A DNA stretch of 64,000 nucleotides from Schizochytrium sp. TIO01 (taxonomy: Eukaryota; Sar; Bigyra; Thraustochytrida; Thraustochytriidae), in assembly GCA_004764695.1 (NCBI GenBank), contig SMSO01000031.1, positions 8,241,261 to 8,305,260 of the forward strand. Reading direction: 5' to 3'. A program made the position numbers and the translations under genes. The notes under the pieces were generated by a model, which was given only the letters and a program-made list of their open reading frames with translations, did no database searches and was not told where the DNA came from. Of the stretch, positions 21,516 through 33,944 are shown in pieces; position 1 is the stretch's first letter, and each line of letters begins with the position of its first letter.

Positions 21516-21550
21516 CTTATTTACTTACTCCTACTTACTTACTTGCTTAC
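21516..21550. repeat. (TTAC)n microsatellite
   Basis: Imperfect TTAC units; GTAA on the minus strand. Confidence 0.8.
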
Positions 21551-22190
21551 GAGGTAGTAGTTGTTAATGATACTTGTTCTGTATGGGTACAGGGTGGCTT
21601 TTATACGTACTATGATTTGCGTTTTTCTTTTGTGCTTTGTGTATGAAGAAGAGATTTTCCTTTTTTTCTTTTCTTTTCTTCGTTCATAATATGTAATAAT
21701 ATCCTTTAAAGGTTTAAAAATAAAATGAATGAAACATCATTTTATTTTATTTTAAACTTTTGCGATAGTATTTAAAAAAAACATTTTTTTTAAATGAAAG
21801 GTGATCTATTAATTTTATCGTTTGCAGTTTTATCTTTTCGTTTAAAATTAAATTAATTAAATTAATTAAATGTTTTGTATAATGATGAAGATTGAAAATA
21901 AATTGTCTTGAATAAATAGACCTGTCTCCATCGACCATGGTGTGCGCCATCAAAGTTTGGCAACTCTAGGAACGAAACGTTCAAGGATCCGGATTGTTGG
22001 CAAAAATCAAGCACGAAAGCGTCTCTGAGAATAACGCACTCTGAAATTGCCTTATTACAACCGCAAAGACTGAGCAGTTCCTACGTAGGTTTCTTGCTTG
22101 TGTAGCCAAGCTCCAATGCTGGATGTGCAATCATTCTGGCGCCGCGGAACGATACGAGCACGTGTGGCTGCTGACCCTTTTTCCCATCTC

Positions 22191-22228
22191 AAAATAAATA
22201 AATAAATAAACAAATAGATAAATAAATA
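22191..22228. repeat. (AAAT)n microsatellite
   Basis: Nine imperfect units. Confidence 0.8.
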
Positions 22229-22849
22229 CTGGTTTCTTAAAAAGTGAAGAGTAAAACCACGACGTTAGTGTCGGCGTCTATCCGCGACTCTTGATAGCCG
22301 GCGTGGGGAGGGTTTCCCAAACGAAGAATTGCACTGCCACACACTCTCACACAAGGTTCCACGCTCGTGATGCCTGCATTTGCTCACGTGGCCCAATTGA
22401 GCCCCGAAATGGTCTGCCTAAGCATACTCTAGGCCATTCTACTAGCGCTCAATTCGATACCAGTACTAGCGCAGCAGCACGTGCACCCCATTTGCATTTG
22501 CGTTGCGCAGACATGCATAAGTCGCCGTGGTTTTCCAAAAGGCCGTTCTCCTCGGCTCCTGCGTGTTCCGCTCTAGGAAAGAGTACTAGAATGTGGCAGT
22601 GCTGTTACAATCCTTCTCGAGTCCGCCACAATAGCCGGGCGCTCGATTTATATAGAAGCTGCTGCTCTTGAGTCTGTGCTTGAACGAGTATGATTAGTAA
22701 ATAAAATCAGCCTTTCCATTTAGCTGCTTCCTAGGACGAGCTTGGAATTATTCTCCTGCGCTGCCTCCAGATTCCGCCCAGGTGTGCGAAAAATTCCTAT
22801 ACTTTAAATTATCTGGAACACTAGCTAAGCTGAATGAGGCCGACATCAC

Positions 22850-22869
22850 CATCGATATAATTATCGATG
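22850..22869. repeat. Perfect inverted repeat, 8-bp arms
   Basis: CATCGATA, loop TAAT, TATCGATG. Confidence 0.8.
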
Positions 22870-23120
22870 ATCAACCGAGTAGGCTATAAGTTATTATAAC
22901 CCCTACTTTACATATTTTGGTTCAGAAGCTCATTTGAACAAAAAAAACAATCCTTTCAACATGATGATTAGCCAGTGAAGGATCATACGCTTATAACGCC
23001 AGAGCTGCTGAATGAGCTACTAGTAGTAGCTAGTGAAGAAACTACCGTAGCTTTTAAGGTTTTTGATGACATTTCATGAGCTATCTATAGAGATGGCAGT
23101 CGCAGGTAGAGACCCTTGCG

Positions 23121-23711
23121 CTTTAGATCGGCGATAACGACGGTCCAGCCCGCGAAGGATTGGTCGATTTACAAGGACACGAGTGCATTGAGCTGGCATC
23201 ACCTCTGCCAAGTCTTAGTTGGCAGAGACATGCATCTTCGAGTATTCATGATCTTGTGGAAAAAGCGCATGAGGACGCTGGTGTTGAAATCTTGCAGTTT
23301 TCCAAACCCAGAGGCTTGAAATGAGTTTGCGGTATTCATGCAATTCCTTCGCTCAATAGCTGGCTTGGAATTCCAAAAAAAGATCGATCTTTTGATGATG
23401 AATATTTATTTGGCAGCTCGAAGAATGGAAGATAAATCTTCGCAAACCTTCAAGTTGAGTGTATAGTAGTAAAACCCCATACAGATTTGTAGTACCAGGC
23501 ATCAAAACATCCTGCACACCTAGACCGTCGCCAAATCTCCAAGCCTCGGAAAGGTGTTTTCTCGCATCTCATCCCAGAGGTGACTCGGCCAGCAATTCTA
23601 AATCGATCTGTGGATTTCATTATCATCCTTCCTCCTTTTCGCACACACCCACTCTTGAATATGATGTCAATCAACTCATTAGTGTTTAGCACACTGAGGG
23701 AGGAGTATTAG
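23121..23711 (+). pseudogene. One long frame with three stops, unknown function
   Basis: A single plus-strand frame gives protein-like text over about 590 bases: VDLQGHECIELASPLPSLSW, then DLVEKAHEDAGVEILQ, NSWLGIPKKDRSFDDEYLF, PEVTRPAILNRSVDFIIILP and a final TAG at 23709-23711. It is broken by TGA (23322), TAA (23433) and TAG (23490), all in frame, with no length changes. That is the pattern of a gene dying by point mutation, but frames of 67 and 72 open codons can also occur by chance. A 9-bp perfect hairpin (23203-23227) lies inside. No family is recognised. Confidence 0.3.
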
Positions 23712-24000
23712 AAGCGAAGAAGATATGATATTGACTTGCCGAACTTGAAATCGTAAACCTAAATCCATCCGCCCTGTAGCGAGCCCAGTGGCATGCTGTG
23801 CTTCGTTCAGCGCCGGAGCCCGCCTCGGTTCTCCAGCTCAAACGGCACGACAGGCTCCGGTCTTCGGCTGGCCGAGGCAGCTCGACTGAGAATCTTTTGC
23901 TTTTGTAATCATCGGCGCCGCCTCTTTGAAGAAAGCTGCTGCGATGCGCACCAACAGTAGTGAGTAAGAAGAGCAATTGTGAAGAAGCGATAAGAGGCAC

Positions 24001-24019
24001 TAGTAGTAGTAGTAGTAGT
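24001..24019. repeat. (TAG)6 microsatellite
   Basis: Six exact trinucleotides. Confidence 0.85.
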
Positions 24020-24232
24020 CAGGTCGGCACGTGCAGAGGTTTGAAAAGAAGGAAAAGAATGATGACGATCCTGGTTTTGCTTTGCGTTGTGGCGATTGCT
24101 TGAGCGATTGACAACAGAGGATCGATTGATTATTTCGAACCGTCGAGCGGAACCGGACCCGCTTGTCAAAACAACGTCGACTTTTATCAGTCGAAGAGCA
24201 CGGGAGAACCTGCGCTATGCACCATTTGCCGC

Positions 24233-24272
24233 GATCACGGTCGCCACGATCGCAGTTTACCGTGATCGTGGC
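24233..24272. repeat. Two overlapping inverted repeats
   Basis: GATCACGGT (24233-24241) pairs with ACCGTGATC (24259-24267), while GCCACGATC (24243-24251) pairs with GATCGTGGC (24264-24272). The right arms overlap, so only one hairpin can form at a time. Confidence 0.75.
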
Positions 24273-25434
24273 GCTGCAAAAGGGCGACGGATGACAGTTA
24301 TTTTTTTGTTTATCCATTTCAATTGTCTGAATTTGTATCCTTGCTGCCTTTGAGTTGTTCACCTTGCGTTGCAGGGCTCGGGTAGAAACACTGTTCTTCG
24401 CAGAGAGTGAGTTGTATTGGATTCATACTATTGTCATCGCTTCATTTCGACAAGACGCCAAATCAATCATCACGTGGTGCTTTTGTTCTTGGAAAAAATA
24501 GACAAGCGATCAATATGAAGGAAACTTGCGTTGATCGATCTATACACAAGCTGAGCAGACAGGAGTATTCATGAAGAGAGAGCAGTGCTTAGTAGTGTCT
24601 GCCCTTTGTGGCCGATCTGACTTCTTTTATGCGGGCAGATTCCAGGTTCTTGGCACGTGTGTGGATCTTGCAAAACAAATCTTTGGCAGCTTGAAGGATG
24701 ATTTTCCTCTCCTCCTCTTGAATGAATCAAGTCTATTGTCACCAATCTTTTATTTCCGCTGTTTCACTTGGCATTTTTTTCCTTCTTCAAAAGTAAAAAC
24801 ATTTTCTCTTTTTTGCTTTACATATTTTTTAATATATAAAATAATCAATTTTAATTAAATTAAAAAAGAATCATTATCTAGCAAAACATCATGTAAAAAA
24901 TAAATAGCAAATGTGAAACTACTTTAAAATTACTACTTTTAAAAATTTCAACATATAGTTATATTTTTATCTCCCCATTACATACACTTTCATTTACCTG
25001 AAAGATTCACTTTGGCACTGGAAGCATTTTATATTCAATTTAATTAACATTCTTTTTAAATAAATAAAAACAAAAAGGTACTAACAATAACCTGAGTTCA
25101 AAATCAAACGATGAAACAACTTTGTTAAACAGTGGTTAGAAAAAGCGCTAGCTAGACTCCTACCGGCGTAAGCTCTGGGAGCCCTAGCTCTCTCTAGTAG
25201 CGTCTAGAAAGAATGACAAAGCGAAGGAAGGAAGCTCGTTCCATCCATCCCTCGCTCACAGATGCGTTCATCCAATCTATCAAAGACAAAGACAGCTGCG
25301 CGTGCGGGGCCCAGCTCTGGCGGCGGAAGTGGAGAAGGCCTCGCGTGGCTGCGGCGCCACGCCCGTTCGCCCGTGCCTCCAGCCGGGCGCCTGCTCTGCT
25401 CTGCCCATCCCTACCATCTCCTCTCCAGCTTGAG

Positions 25435-25482
25435 CTCGAAGAAGAACTCGAAGAAGAACTCGAAGAAGAACTCGAAGAAGAA
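25435..25482. repeat. 12-bp repeat (CTCGAAGAAGAA)4
   Basis: Four exact units; being a multiple of three it keeps frames open (LEEE on the plus strand). Confidence 0.9.
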
Positions 25483-25572
25483 CTGAAGTCGAAGAGACCT
25501 CAGAAAGGACAGAGCACATGCGTGCCCATGCGCCCGCCTGCTGTCAACTCCAGGGCGCCGAAGAGAGCCTGC

Positions 25573-25606
25573 CCAATTCATTCCAATTCATTCCAATTCA
25601 TTCATT
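25573..25606. repeat. (CCAATTCATT)n repeat
   Basis: Three decamer units ending in CATTCATT. Confidence 0.85.
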
Positions 25607-25910
25607 TCGATTAACTCGAATGATTGGCATTTCTTGACAAGATTATTCATGGAGAGATAGATGTATGTTCGGGCATAAACTTCATCGACGATGAAAGTCA
25701 ACGACGATGATCAACGCTGGAAGAGGTAGGAGCGACTAACGCGGTGGTGGGAGCACTACGAGCCGAAGTAGTTCGTCTGTCTGCAACCGATGGTGAATGC
25801 GATAGAGGAAGAACTCGAGGCGCTGGGACCAATGTAGAAGAAGAAGAGGAAAAGGAAGAGGGTGTGCGAGCGTACCTCGAGCTAACGACGGGGAACGGCC
25901 TCACCGTGGT

Positions 25911-25954
25911 CATTCATTCATTCCTTCATTCATTCATTTATTCATTCCTTCATC
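25911..25954. repeat. (ATTC)n microsatellite
   Basis: Imperfect ATTC/CTTC units. Confidence 0.8.
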
Positions 25955-27543
25955 CGTGGTGAATCATCGCGTTGGAAGTGAGGCTCGTCGGTGGGAGCAG
26001 CAGTGTCGAAAGCTCTCTTCAATGAAGTTCTTTGCTGTCTGTCTCTCTGTGTCTGTCTGTCTGTGCATTCACCTATCAAGTTGAAGTATCAAGTTCGCAA
26101 AGGCTTCTTTCTTTCTGTCAAGACTGCAGGAACACTCGAATGCCAGGAGTCAGCTTCAAGACAGCTTCAGGACAACTTGAAGACAACTTGAAGCCAGCCA
26201 GCGAAAGCAAAGCAAAGCAAGACAAACTGGGCAAGATCGAGCCCAACAGTTTGAGCCGGTTTGCTCCGTTTGTTGGATCGTACTTCTGGCAATGCCAAGG
26301 GACGATGTGGCCAACAATGTCGTGTGCAGCAGCACCAACAGCAGCAGCGCCAGCGCCAGCGTCGTCGTTATTCTTGGCCGTCTCAGCCTGCTCTGACCGA
26401 TCGTGATGCGAGAAGTACCTGCGCAGGGTGCCTGGGCTGTTCAGGCGAGCTGGGTACGACCGAGAGAGGGTGCCGGTGGCTGCTGGGTAGGTAGCTGGTG
26501 CAGCTTGTCTCGGCGCTAGATCGTAACTTCGAGGAAGAGAGAGAGCCCTCGTGATGGATGTCGCCCGCCATGAGTTTCGTGATTCTCCAAGCTGCAGGCA
26601 ACGATGAAGAGCCCATGAACTCAGCGAGCTCGTACATCTATCTATATGCAGACAGACATTATATCCACATCAAGGCATGAGCAGATGGCGGCAGAGACAC
26701 AATCCTGGATTCGAGGCGCGGCAATCTGCACGAAGCGCTGGCCGTCGCCTTGAGAGTACGTACCTCCTGGTGCCAGGCATCAAGAGGTGGCTGCTGGCGA
26801 AGCAGCTGGTTGGGCAAGCAGGTTCACTCGCTGGCGGTGGCGGAGGATGAGTAAAGCTTCGATGAGATCAACCAACTCCTCTGGCAGTTCCTGCAAAAGA
26901 TCCTCCTCGCCATGATGGCTCCAGATGCAGGATTTGAAATCCCATCTCGATGCCCACCACCTCCACCACCACCTGGGTGCTGCTCTGCCGTGCCCGCTGC
27001 CTCGTGTTTACTCGCTCGCACCCTCCGGCGCATCGGCGTCTGCACGCAATCGCAATCGAGCAGCTCTCGCGATGGGTTCTGCCGCCGCCATTGAGCTCGC
27101 TCGAGAAGGCTCTTCGCATCGACAGGACGTCCATGTTTTTGCAGCGCAGCATTGCTCTCGCTTGCTCGCATCCGTATCCGTGTCCGTGTCCATCCTCTGC
27201 GCTCGCCGCAGGCACCGAGTCCACATCCCCGTGTGAACTTCGCTAGCCGGCAAGGGAATCGAAATCTGAATCCAAACGTCGCTGTCCCTCCTCTTGGGCT
27301 TGAGACGATGCTGCTCAAGGTCTCGCCGAAGTGGACTTCGCCAGCGCCGGCTTCAACGAGAGAATCAATCAAATTGATCTTCGTCGAGCAGAGTGCGGAG
27401 ACCAGGCATCCCGCCACCCAAGTGCCGAGGCTTTCTGTGTCTGGTGCTGCGTAGATTGATTGACTGACTGACTGGTTCAACCAGTCTGCGAACGAGCGAC
27501 TCGGCTGGGTGCTTCTCGTGGCAGTGCAGTTTGGGCTCCTCGC

Positions 27544-27612
27544 CGTCGTCGTCGTCGTTGTCGTCGTCGTCATCGAAGAAGAAGAAGAAGAAGAAGAAGA
27601 AGAAGAAGAAGA
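27544..27612. repeat. (GTC)n followed by (GAA)12
   Basis: GTC units at 27544-27570 and a nearly exact GAA run at 27575-27612. Confidence 0.9.
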
Positions 27613-27660
27613 GGGCTGGCAAAATCTTGGCGGCAATCTCGAACGAAGTTGTTATTGGGA

Positions 27661-27897
27661 TCAATTTTCAAGGTCCAGAGTTCCAGAGTGGTCCTGGACT
27701 TGCTCGCCGAAGCCCTCCACGGAGCAGGCGAGCAGCTTCATGGTCACCTTGGGGCCGTCACGGACACCGTGGGGAATGGACATTGGCTCTCTGCGCTCGC
27801 AGGCTGCCACGCGAAGGTCAACAGCAGCGGCGTCACGAGCGTTCTCAACAAACAACTTTGAAATATCCAATCCAATCCAAGCAATTTCAAATTTCAA
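27661..27897 (-). pseudogene. Coding-like fragment, unknown function
   Basis: The minus-strand frame from ATG 27897 has the codon habits of the confident genes (GAC, AAG, GTG, GGC, CTC, CGT) over about 55 codons: AAAVDLRVAACERREPMSIP, then HGVRDGPKVTMKLLACSVEG and QVQDHSGTLDLE, before a TGA. An acceptor-like TTGTTTGTTGAG lies in front of NARDAA. No partner exon and no family could be found. The plus strand is also open here, so strand choice rests on codon preference alone. Confidence 0.25.
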
Positions 27898-29093
27898 ATT
27901 TCAAGATAGATCTCTTCTCTCTCCTTTTTTATGTTTCTTTTTCCCCCTTTTTTTCCTTCTTTTTTTTAAACCTTCGAAAGTTACATTTTTAGTTTCCCTC
28001 TTTCCCCCAAAGAAACAAGGAAACTCGAAGATTTGTATGACAGAAATGAGGTCAACGCCAGGGCTGAGGCAGCTCGACAGCCACGGCGGAGGCCTCAGGT
28101 CTCGACTCGCGCGGCTCTCCCCGAAGAAGTGCCGGTAGATGGATGAATGATTCAAGGAATGAATGAGGGAATGAAAGCCGGAGCCCTCATTGTTAGACCT
28201 GGGAGCGAGCGAGGAGGCACATTCATTCATTACGAAGAGCTCATGGTTTCCTGAGCAAATCCAAGTAAGTAATTTTTCAATGGAGAAAAAACTCCAACTG
28301 GCCTTCCTAGGCGCCCATGTAGCAGTGCGGGGTAGAAGTGGCGGGAGGGTATAATAATAAAACCACCAAAGTATTCACAAGACTGAGACGGCGCGAAACC
28401 CGCAACCAGAAAGAGCAACTGTTAAGAGGCGTGTGTGGACTCACTGAAAGAGTTGTGAACTTTGCCGCAATCGCAGTGGCCACTTTGCAGGAGGTCTATT
28501 CACCGAATATGGCAAAGAAGTACTACTCATAATAAGTACTGAGAAGTTATTCCTCCTTCTTCTTCTTGTTTCTTGGTTACCATTACTGAGGGTAAACTTA
28601 GGGGAGAGTCCTTTTAATCTTAAAGAACAGCAAGATAACCAACCCTTCTTCATACAATATTGACCCCAGCCAATTAAATAATAATTTTAATTAAAAGATG
28701 AGTATTCTTTTTTTTTCTTTTAACTTTAAATAACTGAAAATGACATTTATTTTAAAATTGCTTTTTACTTCTGAGAATATGTTAAAGTAATTTATGTATC
28801 AATGAAACTAAAATAAAAAAGGGGGGAAAAGAGCTCCAAAGAAGAAGATGAAGAAGAAGAAGAAGAGGGCGAGGAACTGCAAATCGAGATTTTCGCCATT
28901 CTCTGCAAATTACCGCATTTTGCTCTTTCTGGCAACTTTTACTTTGTTACAAGTATACCAAAAAAGCAGCAAAGGGCTTTCCAAGAACCCCTCGCAATAA
29001 GATGATGAGGCCGACTGATGATGGACGAAGCAGAAGAAGGAAACTCTCTGAGACGAAGCCAAGCTTGCCTTCGCAATCTGCCCTACTCACTGC

Positions 29094-29158
29094 AAATAAA
29101 TGAATAAATTAATAAATGAATGAATGAGTAAATGAATGAATGAATGAGTAAATGAATA
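29094..29158. repeat. (AAATGAAT)n microsatellite
   Basis: Mixed AAAT and GAAT units over 65 bases. Confidence 0.8.
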
Positions 29159-29501
29159 AGGAAAGCGCCTCTGTCGTCCACGCCGCGGCTCCCATGGAAT
29201 CGTGTCCTCCTTCTTCCAAGCGTCGCCTTCTTTTGGCTTCGGAACGTCCACAAGAGTCATCGTAGCTGATCAGCAGAACTCAAGCTGTCCGAAGAACCCG
29301 GAAGCATAAGAAGAAGCAGCCGTTTGGAAAGGCCGTTGCCTGAGGGTACCCGCAGGTGCCGGGTCCGGTGGGAGCGCGCCACCGCCAGGCAGGCAGTCCA
29401 GTTGAAGCAGGCCCCCGCACCCCCTCGTACCGGACTCGCGCTTATGTGGGAGCCCTGCGCTGACTAACTGGCCGGCAGCGGCTGCCTGACCGTCACAGTT
29501 G

Positions 29502-29531
29502 TTTTCTTTCTTTCTTTCTTTCTTTCTTTCT
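29502..29531. repeat. (TTTC)7 microsatellite
   Basis: Nearly exact pyrimidine tetramers. Confidence 0.85.
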
Positions 29532-29617
29532 CACGCACTCATAAACAGAGTCTCCTTCTCCGCCGAAGAAGCAGGTTTGGAGCGCCTCGAAGGACCAAAA
29601 GGAAAGAAGAGAAAGCA

Positions 29618-29687
29618 GTCGATAAACCAATCGATAGATTAATCGATAAATTAATCGATCGTCAGTCAGTCAGTCAGTCAGTCAGTT
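29618..29687. repeat. AATCGAT repeats then (GTCA)n
   Basis: AATCGATA/TTAATCGAT units at 29618-29660, then GTCA units at 29661-29687. Confidence 0.8.
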
Positions 29688-29884
29688 AGCAAAGTTATGC
29701 TCTTTGTCGCTTTTTTTGGTTTGAAGGAGAATGAGGGAAGGAAGGAAGGAAGGAATTTCTTTGTTTGAATTCCTTTGTTTATTCAGTCATTCATTCGGTG
29801 ATTCTTTCAGTCGGCGACTTTCTCATTCGGTCACATAGCCATTTATGGCGGTGATTGAGCTTTTGGAATGACTTTTGGTTTGAG

Positions 29885-29922
29885 TTTGGTTTGGTTTGGT
29901 TTGGTTTGGTTTGGTTTGGTTT
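29885..29922. repeat. (GGTTT)7 microsatellite
   Basis: Seven exact pentamers. Confidence 0.9.
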
Positions 29923-31733
29923 GATGTGATCAGGCGCGAAAGGATCTTGGTCGTCGATTGCCTTATCTGCCATTCAATCATTCATTCTTTCTTTCTTTTT
30001 TCCTTACAACATTAATATTGTAGACTCTTTTTCAGATAAATGATAAATGCTTTTTTAATTTAAAAAATAAATAAAACAATAAATAAAGTTTTAAAATCGA
30101 AACAACTAAAAAATAAAACACAAAAGAAAATGTTAGGTTCACTTTGGGTGGTTCTGTTTTTGCAGAGCTCAGTATACTTTTGCAAAAAGAGAACCCCGCG
30201 TTGTAGGTAGTAGATGGATTATTACCTTTAGAGGCGCCTTTATATCAAAGGGAAGAAGAGGTTTTGCTACGCTTTGGGCCGATTGCAGCACATGGCCTTT
30301 CGCTGGTCCTTTCGAGTCCACGCTGCTCTGCGAAATTGTGGTGCAAGGTTCGAAATCTTGAAATGATTTTGCAATTCTGCAGCTCTCAGAAGAATAAACA
30401 GCCATTCGGAGCATCAGATAAGCGATCGATCATCCATGTCGTTCGATAAGTCATGAGCGTCAATAGCGCGGTCCTCCTTTTCTCAAGCTGGTCCTTCTTC
30501 CTGTTCCTTTCCTTGTTGGTATATCTATCTACCCATCGAAGATAAATAAATCTATCTATCTCTCTTCTTTTCATCCATCCAGCCATCCATCTCAGGCTGT
30601 CTGTCATGTCTCTCCAGAGTTCTTTCTGACCACTCTCTCATCACCACCATGACCGCTATCGAGAGATCGATATCTGGTAGTCTGCATTGGTTGCTTTTCG
30701 TGAACCATGATCTTTGAAGAAGACAGTTTTAGACCACGGTGAGCAGGAGGTTAGGGCCCATCGAGAGATCTTCAAACTCTGCTGAGGCATTCCGCTTGGG
30801 CAAGGACTTGAGAAGAAAGCGAGGGACTTACTTGAGAGTTTGGCTCAAGCCTTGCGTGCAAAAGCACAGCCTCAAACGCGTAGTAGCTGGAAATGCGAAT
30901 GCGTCCAACTTGAAGAAGGCCTCGCCCGCTTGAAACTGCGCGAATTCGTCTTCTCCAGTTCGCGGTAATAAATCAACATCTACTGGAGCGTCCCAATTTC
31001 CGCGTTCAAGTTGACTTTGGCCTGCCTGCCAATTGTTGCCAAGGCGAATAGGAGCTCGAGATAAGATTCGCGAGCCCTGGTGGTCCAGAGCCCGCCCGCT
31101 CGTGGCCGGAGCTCGTGGCCTAACTGTCCAGAATCCCGGCGGCCTCGCGGACCTGAAAGGTCCGCGAGCATGATCATCTGATGCTGCTAGCTTTTACATA
31201 TCCCTAGTTCCACTTGGCAATGCAATTCGATTCGAAGGACGAGTTGTCAAGAGCAAGGAGATCTTTCAAGTTGCGGCAGGCTCCGACCAAAAGTTAATTG
31301 ATTGAAAAGCCACGAGCCCGAAATACTCGAGGTAGTAACTTCTCGAAAAGTCATGACATAGTAACGAAGAACTTGAGGCGGCACAAAACGATCCACCACC
31401 CACCCGTCCACCCGTCGATCCATCCATCCATCGATGTATTTATTTCAAGTTTGGCGCCATCATCTTCACCGAAGAAGCAAGCAGTGGTTGGTTTCTTTAA
31501 CCCGGGGCTGGAAGTAGATAGCACAAACGGCGGTCTCGTAGCGCCCGAGTTGTGACGTGGGAACAGGAGCGACGATCCTTCACTTCCCGCCTCGCTGTCA
31601 AAGTCACTGATGCCAAGCTGAGCCACGAAGATTTCCGAGCTCCGTCGCTCATGCCTGTCTGCGCCTGCGTGAGTTCATGTCGCCCTTGGCGCGATGAAGA
31701 CTGGCGTGCCGTGACAGCCAGAAGGAGCAAAGC

Positions 31734-31774
31734 CGCAGCAGCAGCAGCAGCAGAAGAAGAAGAAGAAGAAGCAG
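31734..31774. repeat. (GCA)6(GAA)n
   Basis: CAG-type run merging into a GAA run. Confidence 0.85.
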
Positions 31775-32617
31775 AAGCTACTGTCTTCTTTCACGATCTG
31801 GTCGCCTGGCCTCGACAGAAATTCTAATTTTGCGTGCGGTCAACAAGAAGAACTTTGAGTCCAAGCCACTTGAACTTGAACAAGGAAGCTAGCTGGTCGC
31901 CTGGCGGCTGCATGGCCGGCTGGCTGAATGCGCGACGAACCAGCGAGCGGTTTACAAGTACGGGCGCTTCGAGAACCGCGACTGGGCTGACTGAGTGGAG
32001 CGAGGGCGCCCCGACAGGCCACGGCGGCGAGGTTTGAAATCGTTCATGATTCAAAGTCCACTGAGAGATAAATGCACGAAAGGCAGCCAACTATGGATGC
32101 ACTGCACCCCCTCGATCCACGGAAGGAAGCTCGTCTGCCTTGAAGTTTCTAGCGTCTCATCGCTTCGCACGAGTCAAGCCCGCCAAGCCAAGCCAAGCCC
32201 GCCAAGATCGAAATCTGGATGATCAAGATTTGTACATTTGAAAACCACAGATAGACAGCCAACGAAATCACAGCGCCGCTTCTGCTTCGTGGTCTGCAAA
32301 AAATCCCAGGCGGCCACCGCCGAGAGAGAGAGAGAGAGACCTGCTCGCGGCGGCGACCTTCGAGGCTCGGCCAGCTTCGAGTTCGAGAGTTGCTTGCGTC
32401 AATTCATTCCACCTCTGTCTGCGAGCAGCGGGCTCTGCACTGACTGCCTGACAGCGCGTCCTCATTCAAATTCTGTGGCTTCGGGCACAGGATCAGTGTG
32501 GGACCAAGTGAAGAAGTCCTCAATTCATTGAAAACCCAACAGCAGCCAAAATAAAGAACAGAAAGCTTCTTCTTCTTCGGCCTTGAATTAGAAGAGCGCA
32601 TGGGCCTTTGGCCTTTG

Positions 32618-32673
32618 TATCTATCTGTCTTAGATCGATCTATCTGTAGATCTATAGATCTATGGATCTATCT
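32618..32673. repeat. (ATCT)n microsatellite
   Basis: Imperfect ATCT/AGATCT units. Confidence 0.75.
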
Positions 32674-33265
32674 TTCCCTGGATGGAAGAACGAGCGTTAG
32701 GTAGTTGGCGCTTGAAGTGGCAGAGGCTCAGTCAGTGAGTCAGTGAAGCGCGCTTAACTTCCGAAGGGCGCGAAGACTTTTCATGGACCTTCCATTCATT
32801 CACATATCGTCGCCTGTAAACGCAGACTCGCTTGCTTTACAGGTAAGTCTTCCTTCTTTCCTTTCCCCGTTTTTATTCTTGCTATTACTATTTTTAAAGT
32901 AAAATAATGCTTTTATTTTTTATATACTTAATTTTTTGATTTTTGGAGGGAATAGTACCTTTGATCTTTCTGTACGAAAAAACGGGTAGTAGGGGCTACA
33001 GTGGCGCTAGCTTGCCTAGTTCTTTTGACGAATGTATTTCACCTTCTGATCTCTAAGCAAGTTAAAAATACATTATAAAAATATAGCGATTGAAACGAAT
33101 TGAGCAGCCGTCATTACGTAGGATCGTCGCAGAATGGATAATCGAGCTCATACGCCTCCTCCCTGCGTGAGTGAGTGGAGCAACGAGACACTTGCCGCAG
33201 CGCCTCTGAGACCGCACGGTGGCCGTTTGCTCTTTCGGCAGAGCTGCTCTCTCCTTCGGTCTAAG

Positions 33266-33315
33266 TCACTCACTCACTCACTCATTCACTCACTCACTCA
33301 CTCACTCACTCACTC
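33266..33315. repeat. (CACT)12 microsatellite
   Basis: Twelve units with one CATT; same unit as 17202 and 33590. Confidence 0.9.
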
Positions 33316-33389
33316 GACGGTAACATCATTTGAGCACTCCAGTTATTTAGCATTTTTTAAAAATTGAAAAACAAAATGAAAAAACAAGC

Positions 33390-33413
33390 AATGAATGAAT
33401 GAATGAATGAATG
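33390..33413. repeat. (AATG)6 microsatellite
   Basis: Exact tetramers. Confidence 0.85.
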
Positions 33414-33589
33414 TTTTGGCGTATTACTTTTGCTTTCGCGCGCAGAAGAAAAGAAAGAGACCCTGAAAATGACAAGGAAGAACAACAACCAAAATCCTCG
33501 CATCGAAGTTACTTAAGATCTCAGGCTCTTCGATTCGCTCGAAAGATGCCTCAGCTGCGCGGCATCGGGCGCTGTTTACGCACTGGTTA

Positions 33590-33635
33590 TTCACTCACTC
33601 ACTCACTCACTACATCACTCACTCACTCACTCACA
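33590..33635. repeat. (TCAC)n microsatellite
   Basis: Eleven units with one TACA break; 275 bases after the array at 33266-33315. Confidence 0.9.
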
Positions 33636-33910
33636 GGAGGCTTCTTGTTCTCCCTCCGTCTTTCTCTCTCTTTCTCGATGGACGATGGAGGATGGGAAGT
33701 GAATGGAGACTGTCTATGAGAAGGATGGTGCTATAGTGGACTGACTGAAGGGCTGTTTGCTATTGATGACCTCTGAGATAAATATAAAAGAGAATCTATC
33801 AATCGATTGATCAACGATCTCTCTTGAAAGAGGGAGAGAATTGTTTAAACTAAAGAGAAATGGGCGTTCGTTCTGGCACTTTTCTTTTCATCGAAAATTG
33901 TCACCGATGA

Positions 33911-33944
33911 AAGAATGAAAGAAAGAAAAAAAGAAAGAAAGAAA
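33911..33944. repeat. (GAAA)n purine tract
   Basis: Imperfect GAAA units. Confidence 0.8.

Noticed and set aside
26824-27636. Minus-strand 270-codon frame in the desert
   Set aside because: Begins with Ser and Thr runs encoded by the GAA and GTC arrays, continues Arg/Ser-rich, overlaps open frames in other phases and on the other strand; no motif.
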